This document shows positions 37,650 through 45,985 of a stretch of DNA of 64,000 nucleotides, piece after piece. Location: assembly GCF_024519455.1 (NCBI RefSeq), contig NZ_JALJRY010000001.1, positions 295,253 to 359,252 of the forward strand, read 5' to 3'. Each line of letters starts with the position of its first letter. Positions within the stretch are counted from its first letter, which is position 1. A model generated the notes under the pieces. The model was not told the DNA's origin. It worked only from the letters and a program-made list of their open reading frames with translations, and made no database searches. Source of the DNA: Streptomyces sp. STR69. GTDB lineage: Bacteria; Actinomycetota; Actinomycetes; Streptomycetales; Streptomycetaceae. Both the position numbers and the translations under genes were made by a program.

Positions 37650-37682
37650 AAAGGGCGCCCGGCGATGTGCCGGGCGCCCTTT
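37650..37682. terminator. Bidirectional intrinsic terminator
   Basis: AAAGGGCGCCCGGC (37650-37663) and GCCGGGCGCCCTTT (37669-37682) form a perfect 14-bp stem with a 5-nt loop. It separates the convergent catalase and penicillin-binding-protein genes. Confidence 0.9.
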
Positions 37683-37699
37683 TCGTCCGTCCGACCCGG

Positions 37700-40057
37700 C
37701 TACTGGTCGAGCTGGCCGAACGGGTTGTCCGTGTTGCCGTCGGTCGGTGTCGTAGGCGGACTGGTCGTCGGCGTCGGTGTGGGTGTCGGGGTCGGCGTAG
37801 GAGTCGGCGTCGGCGTGGGGGACTCCGTCGTCGGCGTCGGCGACGGACTCTTCGTCGTCGGTGTCGGCGTAGGAGTCGCCGACACCGACGCGCTCGGGGT
37901 CGGCGTGAAGTCCGGCTCGACGGCCGCGCCCTGGTCGGTGTCCAGGTCGAACTTGCTGTTCGCCTTGGTCACTCCGAACATGTACGCCGCCCAGATCTGC
38001 GCCGGGTAGCCACCACCGTTGATACGGCCGCCGCCCGCGGTGATCAGACCGGTCGCACCGGTCAGCGGGACGTGGGCGCCGCTGCCCTTCTTCTCTCCGA
38101 ACAGGCCCACCGAGGTGACCAGGTCGGGCGTGTACCCCGTGAACCAGGCCGACAGGTTGTAGTCGGACGTACCCGTCTTGCCCGCGACCTGCTGCCCGTC
38201 GCGCTTGCTGTTCTCGGCCACCGACACCTTCGCCGTACCGTCGTCGACCACACCGGTCAGCACCGAGGACACCGTGTCGGCCGCCTCACGCGGGATGACC
38301 TGGGCGCCGATCGGGTTCGCCATGGTGACCGTGCGCGTGTTGTGCGACACCGACTTGATGATCGCCGGGGTGACCTTACGGCCGTGGTTGTCGAAGGTGG
38401 CGTAGACGCCGGCCATCTCCATCGGGCTCGCGCCCATGGTGCCCAGAGTCTGCGCCGGTACGGCCTTCAGGTCGCCGGGGTCCATGCCCAGCTGCTCGGC
38501 GGTCTTCATCACCTTGTCCATGCCGACGTCGACACCGAGCTGCGCGAAGACCGAGTTGATCGACTTGTTCATCGCCGTCTGGACGGTGACCTTGCCGTAG
38601 TTCTGGTCGTCCTCGTTCTCCGGCGCGAAGGCGATGTCGCTGCCCACGACCGGGCGCTTGCTGGTGCCGTCGTACAGCGTGTCGGTGGTGATCGTCTTGC
38701 CGGACTGCGTCTTGGCCTGGTCGGCCAGGGCCGCGGCGAGGATCACCGGCTTGAAGGTGGAGGCGGGCTGGTAGTCGGTGCGGGTGGCGTTGTTCGTGAA
38801 GTGCTTCGTGTAGTCCGCACCGCCGTACATCGCCACGACCGCGCCCGTCTTCGGGTCGACGGACACCGCGCCCGGCTGGACGTTCCCGTCGACCTTGCGC
38901 TTCTTGGCGTTGAGCTTGCTGGTCAGCTGGGACTTGACCGACTTCTCCAGCTGGGCCTGCTTCTTCTTGTCGATGTTGAGCGTGATCGTCCAGCCGCCCG
39001 CGTCGACCAGCGCCTCGGCCTCCTTGGTGTTGGCGGCCTGGCCGCTGGAGATCAGCTGCTTCTCCAGCGCCGCGTTGGCCTCGGTCACCAGGTAGCCGTT
39101 CTGCCCCTCCATGCCGGCCTCGACCTTGGGCTCCTTGGGGGTCGGGAACGTCATCTTCTGGCGCTCGGCGGAGCTCAGCCACTTCTGCTCGACCATGTTG
39201 TCCAGTACGTAGTTCCAGCGCGCCTTCACCAGCCGCTTGCCGGTGTCGGTGGCTATCGCCCAGTCGTACTGGTTCGGCGCCTGGAGCAGCGCGGCGAGAT
39301 AGGCGCCCTGCTCGACCGAGAGCTTCCTCGCGTCGACCTGGTAGTAGGCCTGCGCGGCGGCCTGGATGCCGTAGGCGCCGCGGCCGTAGTAACTGGTGTT
39401 GATGTACCCGGCGAGGATGTAGTCCTTGGACTTCTCACGGTCCAGCTTCAGCGAGATGACCAGTTCCTTCAGCTTGCGCGTGACGGTCTGGTCCTGCGTC
39501 AGGTAGTAGTTCTTGACGTACTGCTGGGTGATCGTCGAACCGCCCTGCGCGCCCTTGCCGGACAGCGTGTTGAGCAGGCCGCGCGCGGTGCCCTTGAGGT
39601 CGACGCCGGCGTCGTTGTAGAAGGTCTTGTTCTCGGCGGCGACGAACGTCTCCTGGACGGCCTTCGGGACCTGCGAGAGGTCCACGTTCTCCCGGTTGAC
39701 CTGGCCCCTGCGGGTCAGGATCGAGCCGTCGCTGTACTTGTAGACGTTGCTCTGGAGCTTCGCGTTCGCGTTGCCCGCGGGGATGCTGATCATCATGTAG
39801 AGCACGATGAACGCGCCGATGCCGAGCAGGCAGAAGCCGAGGAACGTGCCGAGGATCTTCTTCCAGGTGAAGAGCCTGCGTATGAAGCTCTTGCCGCCCT
39901 TACCGCTCTTACCGCCCTTGGCGTCCGGACCGGCCGAGGCGCTGCCGGTCGGCGCTGGGGCGGTGGCTGTGGCTGTGGCCCCCGACGAACGGCGGGTCTT
40001 GGGCGCAGCGCGGCGGCCACCGCGTTGTCGCGCTCGTCGCTCTTCCGCTCGTCCCAT
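37700..40057 (-). CDS. Class A penicillin-binding protein (glycosyltransferase-transpeptidase)
   Basis: 785 residues. A basic Ala/Lys-rich cytoplasmic tail precedes one membrane helix (about 69-92). The GT51 domain begins at about residue 105 (VAAENKTFYNDAGVDLKG with catalytic Glu142; GGSTITQQYVKN). The transpeptidase domain has STFK (Ser433), SIN (499-501) and KTGTS (627-631). The last about 70 residues are a (Pro-Thr)-rich extracellular tail encoded by a low-complexity tract (about 37735-37900). It polymerises and crosslinks peptidoglycan. Confidence 0.95.
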   Translation of the reverse strand: MGRAEERRARQRGGRRAAPKTRRSSGATATATAPAPTGSASAGPDAKGGKSGKGGKSFIRRLFTWKKILGTFLGFCLLGIGAFIVLYMMISIPAGNANAKLQSNVYKYSDGSILTRRGQVNRENVDLSQVPKAVQETFVAAENKTFYNDAGVDLKGTARGLLNTLSGKGAQGGSTITQQYVKNYYLTQDQTVTRKLKELVISLKLDREKSKDYILAGYINTSYYGRGAYGIQAAAQAYYQVDARKLSVEQGAYLAALLQAPNQYDWAIATDTGKRLVKARWNYVLDNMVEQKWLSSAERQKMTFPTPKEPKVEAGMEGQNGYLVTEANAALEKQLISSGQAANTKEAEALVDAGGWTITLNIDKKKQAQLEKSVKSQLTSKLNAKKRKVDGNVQPGAVSVDPKTGAVVAMYGGADYTKHFTNNATRTDYQPASTFKPVILAAALADQAKTQSGKTITTDTLYDGTSKRPVVGSDIAFAPENEDDQNYGKVTVQTAMNKSINSVFAQLGVDVGMDKVMKTAEQLGMDPGDLKAVPAQTLGTMGASPMEMAGVYATFDNHGRKVTPAIIKSVSHNTRTVTMANPIGAQVIPREAADTVSSVLTGVVDDGTAKVSVAENSKRDGQQVAGKTGTSDYNLSAWFTGYTPDLVTSVGLFGEKKGSGAHVPLTGATGLITAGGGRINGGGYPAQIWAAYMFGVTKANSKFDLDTDQGAAVEPDFTPTPSASVSATPTPTPTTKSPSPTPTTESPTPTPTPTPTPTPTPTPTTSPPTTPTDGNTDNPFGQLDQ

Positions 40058-40228
40058 GAGTCCGTCTGCTCCGCTTCCGTCTCGTCCGTGCCTGCAAGTC
40101 AGCTCAGAAAGCTAACACCGCCAGTTGTGACAAAGGTCTGCCGATCCTGTCTTTTACGGACGTGAGAATCAGCACCTGTCCCAACGGAACCGACGTACGA
40201 ACGGGGTCGAGGGTTGCCGTGCAGTGGT

Positions 40229-40244
40229 AAAGTGATATCACTTT
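40229..40244. promoter_or_regulatory. Perfect 16-bp palindrome upstream of the SPFH operon
   Basis: AAAGTGATATCACTTT is a perfect palindrome, AT-rich against its surroundings. It ends 35 nt before the SPFH start and overlaps a plausible -10, with TTGCCG (40213-40218) as -35. It is a likely operator for a dimeric repressor, possibly the ribbon-helix-helix protein encoded in the same operon. Confidence 0.6.
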
Positions 40245-40279
40245 GCTTCAACCAAGATATGCGAGACATGGGGGAAACG

Positions 40280-41209
40280 ATGACCACGGACTCACCCACG
40301 GCGGACGTACCCGAGATGCCCGCCCCGCGTGTGCGCGAGTTCGCCGCGCACAGCATCGGCGGCGCGCTGGCGCTCGTCCTCGGACTGGCCGGGCTGCTGC
40401 TCGCCGCCGGACTGCTCGCCACCGCCACCGCGGTCACCGCGCCCGGCGGCAAGGCCGCGCTGATCGTCGGCGGCATCCTCGTCTTCCTGGCCGCGGTCAT
40501 CGCGATGCGCGGGCTGAACACGGTGGCGCCGGGCGAGGCGCGGGTCGTGCAGCTCTTCGGGCGCTACCGGGGAACCATCCGGCAGGACGGGCTGCGCTGG
40601 GTGAACCCCTTCACCGCGCGCACCAAGATCTCCACCCGCGTCCGCAACCACGAGACCGCGGTCCTCAAGGTCAACGACGCCTACGGCAACCCGATCGAGC
40701 TGGCCGCGGTCATGGTGTGGAAGGTCCGCGACACCGCGCAGGCCACCTTCGAGGTGGACGACTACAGCGACTTCGTCGCCATCCAGACCGAGGCGGCCGT
40801 ACGGCACATCGCCATCGAGTACCCCTACGACTCCCACGACGAGGGCGGGCTCTCGCTGCGCGGCAACGCCGAGGAGATCACCGAGAAGCTCGTCCTCGAA
40901 CTGAGCGCGCGCGTCGAAGCGGCCGGCGTCCAGATCATCGAGTCCCGCTTCACGCACCTCGCGTACGCGCCCGAGATCGCCTCGGCGATGCTCCAGCGGC
41001 AGCAGGCCGGGGCGGTCGTCGCGGCCCGGCGGCAGATCGTGGACGGGGCGGTCGGGATGGTCGAGGCGGCGCTGGCCCGGATCACCGAGCAGGACATCGT
41101 GGAGCTGGACAACGAACGGAAGGCGGCGATGGTGTCCAACCTGCTGGTGGTGCTCTGCGGGGACCGGGCGCCGCAGCCCGTGCTGAACACGGGGACCCTG
41201 TACCAGTGA
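40280..41209 (+). CDS. SPFH/Band 7 domain membrane protein
   Basis: 309 residues from ATG 40280, preceded by GGGGGAA. In-frame ATGs at 40259 and 40268 are alternatives. Two N-terminal membrane helices (about 24-50 and 58-76) anchor a prohibitin/stomatin domain (NTVAPGEARVVQLFGRYRG, cut to its first strand; ISTRVRNHETAVLKVNDAYG). The helical region (LQRQQAGAVVAARRQIVDGA) promotes oligomers. Members scaffold membrane microdomains. It is translationally coupled to the ribbon-helix-helix gene. Confidence 0.88.
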   Translation: MTTDSPTADVPEMPAPRVREFAAHSIGGALALVLGLAGLLLAAGLLATATAVTAPGGKAALIVGGILVFLAAVIAMRGLNTVAPGEARVVQLFGRYRGTIRQDGLRWVNPFTARTKISTRVRNHETAVLKVNDAYGNPIELAAVMVWKVRDTAQATFEVDDYSDFVAIQTEAAVRHIAIEYPYDSHDEGGLSLRGNAEEITEKLVLELSARVEAAGVQIIESRFTHLAYAPEIASAMLQRQQAGAVVAARRQIVDGAVGMVEAALARITEQDIVELDNERKAAMVSNLLVVLCGDRAPQPVLNTGTLYQ

Positions 41210-41433
41210 CGGTTCCCTCCGGGGGTTCGGCCCCTCAACAGCGCAAGCAGGTTCTGCTCCGGCTGGACCCCTCGGTGTACGACGCGGTCGCGCGGTGGGC
41301 CGGGGACGAACTGCGGTCCGCCAACGCGCAGATCGAGTTCCTGCTGCGCAGGGCGCTGGCGGAGGCCGGACGGCTTCCCGGCGAGGCCGGGCCACTGCCT
41401 CGCCGTGGCCGGCCGCCCGCTCCACCCCAGTGA
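41206..41433 (+). CDS. Ribbon-helix-helix (Arc/HicB-like) DNA-binding protein
   Basis: 75 residues from GTG 41206, which overlaps the SPFH stop in GTGA. KQVLLRLDPSVYDAVARWAG then DELRSANAQIEFLLRRAL is a textbook strand-helix-helix: the strand contacts DNA and the helices dimerise. The C-terminus is Pro/Arg-rich. Stringent overlap implies fixed stoichiometry with the SPFH protein. It is a candidate to bind the palindrome at 40229-40244. Confidence 0.85.
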   Translation: MTVPSGGSAPQQRKQVLLRLDPSVYDAVARWAGDELRSANAQIEFLLRRALAEAGRLPGEAGPLPRRGRPPAPPQ

Positions 41434-41484
41434 CAGAACCGTGACAATCGGCCCCCACCTGCGGGGCCGTACCCGGGGCCATGA

Positions 41485-41529
41485 TCTACACACTGTGCGT
41501 ATACACACCGGGTATACGCCGTGTGTAGA
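41485..41529. promoter_or_regulatory. Nested inverted repeats: PadR operator/promoter region
   Basis: Outer arms TCTACACAC (41485-41493) and GTGTGTAGA (41521-41529) enclose inner arms GCGTATAC (41497-41504) and GTATACGC (41512-41519). All are perfect. The block ends 9 nt before the padR-type start codon and contains TATA-like -10 material, so bound repressor would shut off the operon. Confidence 0.7.
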
Positions 41530-41538
41530 GTGCTCCGC

Positions 41539-42063
41539 ATGTCCATCGGTCACACCCTTCTAGGGCTCCTTGAGTCCGGCCCGTGCCACGGTTACGACCT
41601 GAAGCGGGCCTTCGACGAGAAGTTCGGTCACGACCGGCCGTTGCACTACGGCCAGGTCTACTCGACGATGTCCCGACTGCTGAAGAACGGCCTCGTCGAG
41701 GTCGACGGCATCGAGGCCGGCGGCGGTCCCGAGCGCAAGCGGTACGCGATCACCGACGCCGGGATCACCGACGTACAGCAGTGGCTCGCGACGCCGGAGA
41801 AGCCCGAGCCGTATCTGCAGTCGACGCTCTACACCAAGGTCGTTCTCGCGCTGCTCACACACCGCGACGCGGCGGAGATCCTCGATGTGCAGCGCTCCGA
41901 ACATCTGCGCGGCATGCGGATCCTGACCGACCGCAAGCGCAAGGGCGATCTCGCGGACCAGCTGATCTGCGACCACGCCCTCTTCCATCTGGAGGCCGAC
42001 CTGCGGTGGCTGGAGCTCACCGCGGCGCGTCTCGAAAAGCTCGCCGAGGTGGTGGCCAAGTGA
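41539..42063 (+). CDS. PadR family transcriptional regulator
   Basis: 174 residues from ATG 41539 (MSIGHTLLGLLESGP). Winged helix with GYDLKRAFDEKF, YGQVYSTMSRLLKNGLVEV and the wing GPERKRYAITDAG. The C-terminal helices match PadR subfamily 2 (Vinculin-like). It heads an operon with an ABC exporter through a GTGA overlap and probably represses it by binding the nested repeats upstream, with induction by an exported or toxic compound. Confidence 0.92.
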   Translation: MSIGHTLLGLLESGPCHGYDLKRAFDEKFGHDRPLHYGQVYSTMSRLLKNGLVEVDGIEAGGGPERKRYAITDAGITDVQQWLATPEKPEPYLQSTLYTKVVLALLTHRDAAEILDVQRSEHLRGMRILTDRKRKGDLADQLICDHALFHLEADLRWLELTAARLEKLAEVVAK

Positions 42064-42752
42064 CGACACATCCCGCCGGTTCCCTGCTCGCGGCCCAGGA
42101 GCTGCGCAAGGCCTACGGGCCGACGACCGCGCTCGACGGCGCCGAGTTCTCCATCCACCCCGGTGAGGTGGTCGCCGTGATGGGGCCCTCCGGGTCCGGG
42201 AAGTCGACGCTGCTGCACTGTCTCGCCGGGATCGTGCCGCCCGACTCGGGCTCGATCATGTACAACGGGCAGGAGATGGCGACGATGAGCGACGCCCAGC
42301 GCAGCGCGCTGCGCCGCTCGGAGTTCGGGTTCGTGTTCCAGTTCGGCCAGTTGGTGCCCGAGCTGACCTGTGTCGAGAACGTCGCGCTGCCGCTGCGGCT
42401 GAACGGCACGCACCGCAAGGAGGCCGAACGGACCGCGCTCGGCTGGATGGAGCGGCTTGAGGTCGACGACCTCGCCAAGAAGCGGCCCGGTGAGGTCTCC
42501 GGCGGTCAGGGGCAGCGCGTCGCCGTGGCCCGCTCGCTGGTCACCAGCCCGCGGGTGCTGTTCGCCGACGAGCCGACCGGCGCGCTCGACTCGCTCAACG
42601 GCGAGCGCGTGATGGAGCTGCTGACCGAGGCCGCCAGATCCACCAACGCGGCCGTCGTGCTGGTCACGCACGAGGCGCGGGTGGCCGCCTACTCGGACCG
42701 CGAGATCGTCGTACGGGACGGCAAGTCCAGGGACATGGAGCGCATCGTATGA
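42060..42752 (+). CDS. ABC transporter ATP-binding protein (LolD/MacB type)
   Basis: 230 residues. Walker A GPSGSGKST (42-50), Q loop FQFGQLVPELT, signature VSGGQGQR (about 147), Walker B VLFADEPTGALDS and H loop VTHEARVA are all present. The gene starts in the PadR stop (GTGA) and ends in the permease start (ATGA). It energises the FtsX-like permease. Confidence 0.95.
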   Translation: MTTHPAGSLLAAQELRKAYGPTTALDGAEFSIHPGEVVAVMGPSGSGKSTLLHCLAGIVPPDSGSIMYNGQEMATMSDAQRSALRRSEFGFVFQFGQLVPELTCVENVALPLRLNGTHRKEAERTALGWMERLEVDDLAKKRPGEVSGGQGQRVAVARSLVTSPRVLFADEPTGALDSLNGERVMELLTEAARSTNAAVVLVTHEARVAAYSDREIVVRDGKSRDMERIV

Positions 42753-45088
42753 ACTCGCGTCAGTGGGCGGCCGATCTGGCCATGGGGGTGCGGTTCGCCT
42801 TCGGCGGCGGGCGTGAGGGCTGGGTGCGGGCCGTACTGACAGCCGTCGGTGTCGGGCTCGGGGTGGCGCTGCTGCTGCTCACCACGGCGCTGCCGAACGC
42901 GCTGTCGCAGCGCGACGACCGCGGCAACGCGCGGCAGGACTTCACCTACAGCGGGAAGCACCTGCCGAAGGCCGACAACACCCTGGTCATCGCCAACTCC
43001 GACACCACGTTCCGCAGCAAGGACGTGCGCGGCCGGCTGCTGGAGCCGGACGGCACCAGGGCGCCGCTGCCGCCGGGGCTCGCGAAGTTCCCCGCGACGG
43101 GCGAGATGGTCGTCTCCCCCGCGCTCGACGAGCTCCTCAAGTCCGGCTCCGGGAAGCTGCTGCGCGAGCGGCTGCCCTACCGGATCACCGGCACCATCGC
43201 GCAGACCGGGCTCATCGGACCCGCCGAACTCGCCTACTACGCGGGCGGCAAGGACCTCTTGCAGCACCAGTCCGGCAGCAACGTCGAACGCATCAACTAC
43301 TTCGGGCCCTCCCCCAACAGCACACCGGACCAGCTCGACCCGATCCTGCTGCTGCTGCTCCTGATCGTCTTCGTCGTGCTGCTGCTGCCGGTCGGTGTGT
43401 TCATCGCGGCGGCCGTACGCTTCGGCGGCGACCGCCGGGACCAACGGCTCGCGGCGCTGCGCCTGGTCGGCGCGGACGGGCGGATGGCACGCCGGATCGC
43501 GGGCGGCGAGGCGCTCGCGGGGGCGCTCCTCGGACTCGTCCTCGGCACTGGATTCTTCCTGGTGGGGCGGCAGTTGGCGTCGCTGTTCGAGGTGCGGGAC
43601 ATCAGCATGTTCCCGAGCGACCTCAACCCCTCGCCGCTGCTCGCCCTCGCCGTCGCCCTCGCGGTGCCGGCCGCGGCCGTCCTGGTGACGCTGTTCGCGC
43701 TGCGCGGGGTCGTCATCGAACCGCTCGGGGTGGTCCGCAAGGCGAAGCCGCCGCGGCGCAGGCTGTGGTGGCGGCTGCTGATGCCGCTGGCCGGCCTCGC
43801 GATGCTCTACCCGATGATCGGCCAGGGCGCCACCAACGGGAACTTCAACCAGTGGCTGGTGATCGGCGGCACGGTCCTGCTGCTCGTCGGCATCACCGCC
43901 CTGCTGCCGTGGATCGTCGAGGCCACCGTGGCCCGGCTGAACTCCGGCTCGGTGTCCTGGCAACTCGCGGTCCGCAGGCTCCAGTTGAGCAGCGGTACGG
44001 CGGCCCGCATGGTCAACGGCATCGCGGTCGCGGTGGCCGGGGCGATCGCGCTGCAGATGCTCTTCGCCGGCGTCGAGGGCGACTACACCAAGCAGACCGG
44101 CAACGACGTGAACCGGGCCCAGATCGAGGTCTCCGTCGACGGCGGCACCTCGCTGGCCCAGGCCAACGGGCAGCTCTCCCGGACCAAGGGCGTGCGGCGG
44201 ACGGCGGCCGTCTCCCTCACTTCGGTCGGCGACCGGGCCAAGAACCCGGACGGCGAACTGGAAGTCGCCGTCGGCAGCTGCGCCGAACTGCAGGAGGTGG
44301 CCCGTCTGACGGGCTGCCGCGACGGTGACATCTACCGGATCACCGGCGGCGGCACCGACGCCGACCTCCAGACGGCACAGACGGCCAAGGCGGGCAGGAC
44401 GGTGTACTTCGACCCGTCGTACGACTCGTCACCGGCCCACACGGTGGCCTGGAAGGTGCCCGCGGGCCTGAAGACGGCCACACACCGCGAGGACCCGACC
44501 GGCTATGCCCGCGACGGACTGCTGATCACCTCGGGCGCGCTGCCCGCGAACGCGGCGCAGAGCCTGAACCAGAAGGTGTACGTCACGCTCGACACCTCGG
44601 TGCCGGACGCGACCGACTACGTGCGCAACACCGCCGCGGAACTCGACCCGCTGGCGGACGTGTTCACCCTGGCGGCCACCCGGCAGTCGGCGCAGTTCAC
44701 GTCCATCCGCACCGGGCTGCTGGTCGGCGCCACCTGTGTGCTCGTCCTCATCGGGGCAAGCCTGCTGGTGTCACAGCTGGAGCAGTTGCGCGAGCGCAGG
44801 AAGCTGCTGTCGGCGCTGGTCGCCTTCGGCACCCGGCGGCGCACCCTGAGTCTGTCGGTGCTGTGGCAGACGGCGATCCCGATCGGCCTGGGCCTGGGCC
44901 TGGCCTCGGCGGTGGGGCTGACGCTGGGCTCGGTGCTGCTGAAGATGACGGCCACGCCGGTGGTCGTCGACTGGACGAGCGTGCTGATGATGACCGGCAT
45001 CGGCGGAGCGGTCGTCCTGGCGGTGACACTGCTCAGCCTGCCGCCACTGCTGCGGATGATGCGGCCGGACGGGCTGCGCACGGAGTAA
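42749..45088 (+). CDS. FtsX-like ABC transporter permease (MacB-like, 10 TM)
   Basis: 779 residues. The first membrane helix (about 26-47) is followed by an extracellular domain of about 150 residues, then a helix block (199-225, 258-280, 295-325 and more). A second extracellular domain (about 440-640) is followed by three final helices (651-676, 706-735, 745-765). This duplicated FtsX layout fits efflux of antimicrobial peptides or lipids, or bacitracin-type resistance. It is coupled to the ATPase gene. Confidence 0.9.
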   Translation: MNSRQWAADLAMGVRFAFGGGREGWVRAVLTAVGVGLGVALLLLTTALPNALSQRDDRGNARQDFTYSGKHLPKADNTLVIANSDTTFRSKDVRGRLLEPDGTRAPLPPGLAKFPATGEMVVSPALDELLKSGSGKLLRERLPYRITGTIAQTGLIGPAELAYYAGGKDLLQHQSGSNVERINYFGPSPNSTPDQLDPILLLLLLIVFVVLLLPVGVFIAAAVRFGGDRRDQRLAALRLVGADGRMARRIAGGEALAGALLGLVLGTGFFLVGRQLASLFEVRDISMFPSDLNPSPLLALAVALAVPAAAVLVTLFALRGVVIEPLGVVRKAKPPRRRLWWRLLMPLAGLAMLYPMIGQGATNGNFNQWLVIGGTVLLLVGITALLPWIVEATVARLNSGSVSWQLAVRRLQLSSGTAARMVNGIAVAVAGAIALQMLFAGVEGDYTKQTGNDVNRAQIEVSVDGGTSLAQANGQLSRTKGVRRTAAVSLTSVGDRAKNPDGELEVAVGSCAELQEVARLTGCRDGDIYRITGGGTDADLQTAQTAKAGRTVYFDPSYDSSPAHTVAWKVPAGLKTATHREDPTGYARDGLLITSGALPANAAQSLNQKVYVTLDTSVPDATDYVRNTAAELDPLADVFTLAATRQSAQFTSIRTGLLVGATCVLVLIGASLLVSQLEQLRERRKLLSALVAFGTRRRTLSLSVLWQTAIPIGLGLGLASAVGLTLGSVLLKMTATPVVVDWTSVLMMTGIGGAVVLAVTLLSLPPLLRMMRPDGLRTE

Positions 45089-45123
45089 GGGTCTGTCCGC
45101 CCGCAGCCGCCCGTCCGCCCTCT

Positions 45124-45552
45124 TCAGAGTCCGTACTCCCGGACCACCCGGCGGACCTGCGCGAACAGCATGCCGACGTTCACCGACTTGCGGCAGACCA
45201 CCACGGCGACGACGTCCTGTTGCTCGGTCATCCGCACGAACAGATGGGTGAGGTTCTCGCTGTTGACGAGGATCTCCTGGAAGAAGTGGTGGTCACTGGT
45301 GATCCCCCGACGTTCCTTGAAGACGTCCTCGATCATCACGACCGTCCGGCCCTGGAACAGGTCGAGGGTCGCACCCGCCAGCAGGTCGAGGACCTCTGGC
45401 GGGTGGTTGTCGATGGTCTCGTACGACAGCAGCATGCCGGTGGACATGTCGACCACGCCCGAGGCCACACAGTCGGGGGCGTCGGTCCGGAGGGTTTTGA
45501 CCAGGCCCATCACCTGGTCGGAGAATCCTGGGGTCATACGCTTCGTCGCCAT
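45124..45552 (-). CDS. Roadblock/LC7-like protein (second of the operon)
   Basis: 142 residues. The sequence VMGLVKTLRTDAPDCVASGVVDMSTG, cut here to its start, VFKERRGITSDHHFFQEI and VVAVVVCRKSVNVGML suggest the roadblock fold used as GTPase-activating or scaffolding protein with small Ras-like GTPases (MglB type). It starts 4 bp behind the previous gene's stop. No GTPase gene is present in the window. Confidence 0.75.
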   Translation of the reverse strand: MATKRMTPGFSDQVMGLVKTLRTDAPDCVASGVVDMSTGMLLSYETIDNHPPEVLDLLAGATLDLFQGRTVVMIEDVFKERRGITSDHHFFQEILVNSENLTHLFVRMTEQQDVVAVVVCRKSVNVGMLFAQVRRVVREYGL

Positions 45553-45556
45553 CCCT

Positions 45557-45943
45557 TCACACTCCTTCTGATGCCTTCTCGGTGAGGATCGACTCGATCC
45601 GGTCGAGCGTCGGGCGGGCCGCCAGATGCAGCCGGTCCACGTCCATCCCCTCGTCGCCGAGCACCACCATCAGCGCGGTGTCGCCGACGGCGTACGTCGC
45701 GGCGCAGCCGTGACTTCCGTACGTCACCGTCTGGCGCAGCGTGCCGCGGTCGGTGGCCTCGGCGGTGCGCCGGGCCAGGCCCAGGCCGGCCGCGGCGAGC
45801 GCGGCGAGGGCCTCCGGGTCGATCGAGTCGGCGGTGTCGGCCGCGATGAGCAGTCCGTCGGCCGCCGTGAGTGCGGTGTCGGTGATTCCGGTCACCTGTT
45901 CCCGCAGTGTGCGCATTTCCAATGTGAGGGCTTTGTGATCCAC
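45557..45943 (-). CDS. Roadblock/LC7 domain protein
   Basis: 128 residues from GTG 45943, with GGGGAG upstream. It has a classical roadblock: TALTAADGLLIAADTADSI, ALAALAAAGLGLARRTAEA, and the final DTALMVVLGDEGMDVDRLHL. It resembles the CvnB components of Streptomyces conservons. It is the middle gene of a three-gene minus-strand operon. Confidence 0.85.
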   Translation of the reverse strand: MDHKALTLEMRTLREQVTGITDTALTAADGLLIAADTADSIDPEALAALAAAGLGLARRTAEATDRGTLRQTVTYGSHGCAATYAVGDTALMVVLGDEGMDVDRLHLAARPTLDRIESILTEKASEGV

Positions 45944-45985
45944 TTACTCAACTCCCCTAAAACTGATCGCATGTGGTCGTCAGGG

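Noticed and set aside
37735..37900. CRISPR-like or tandem repeat array
   Set aside because: The irregular repeats encode the Pro-Thr tail of the penicillin-binding protein and have no spacers.
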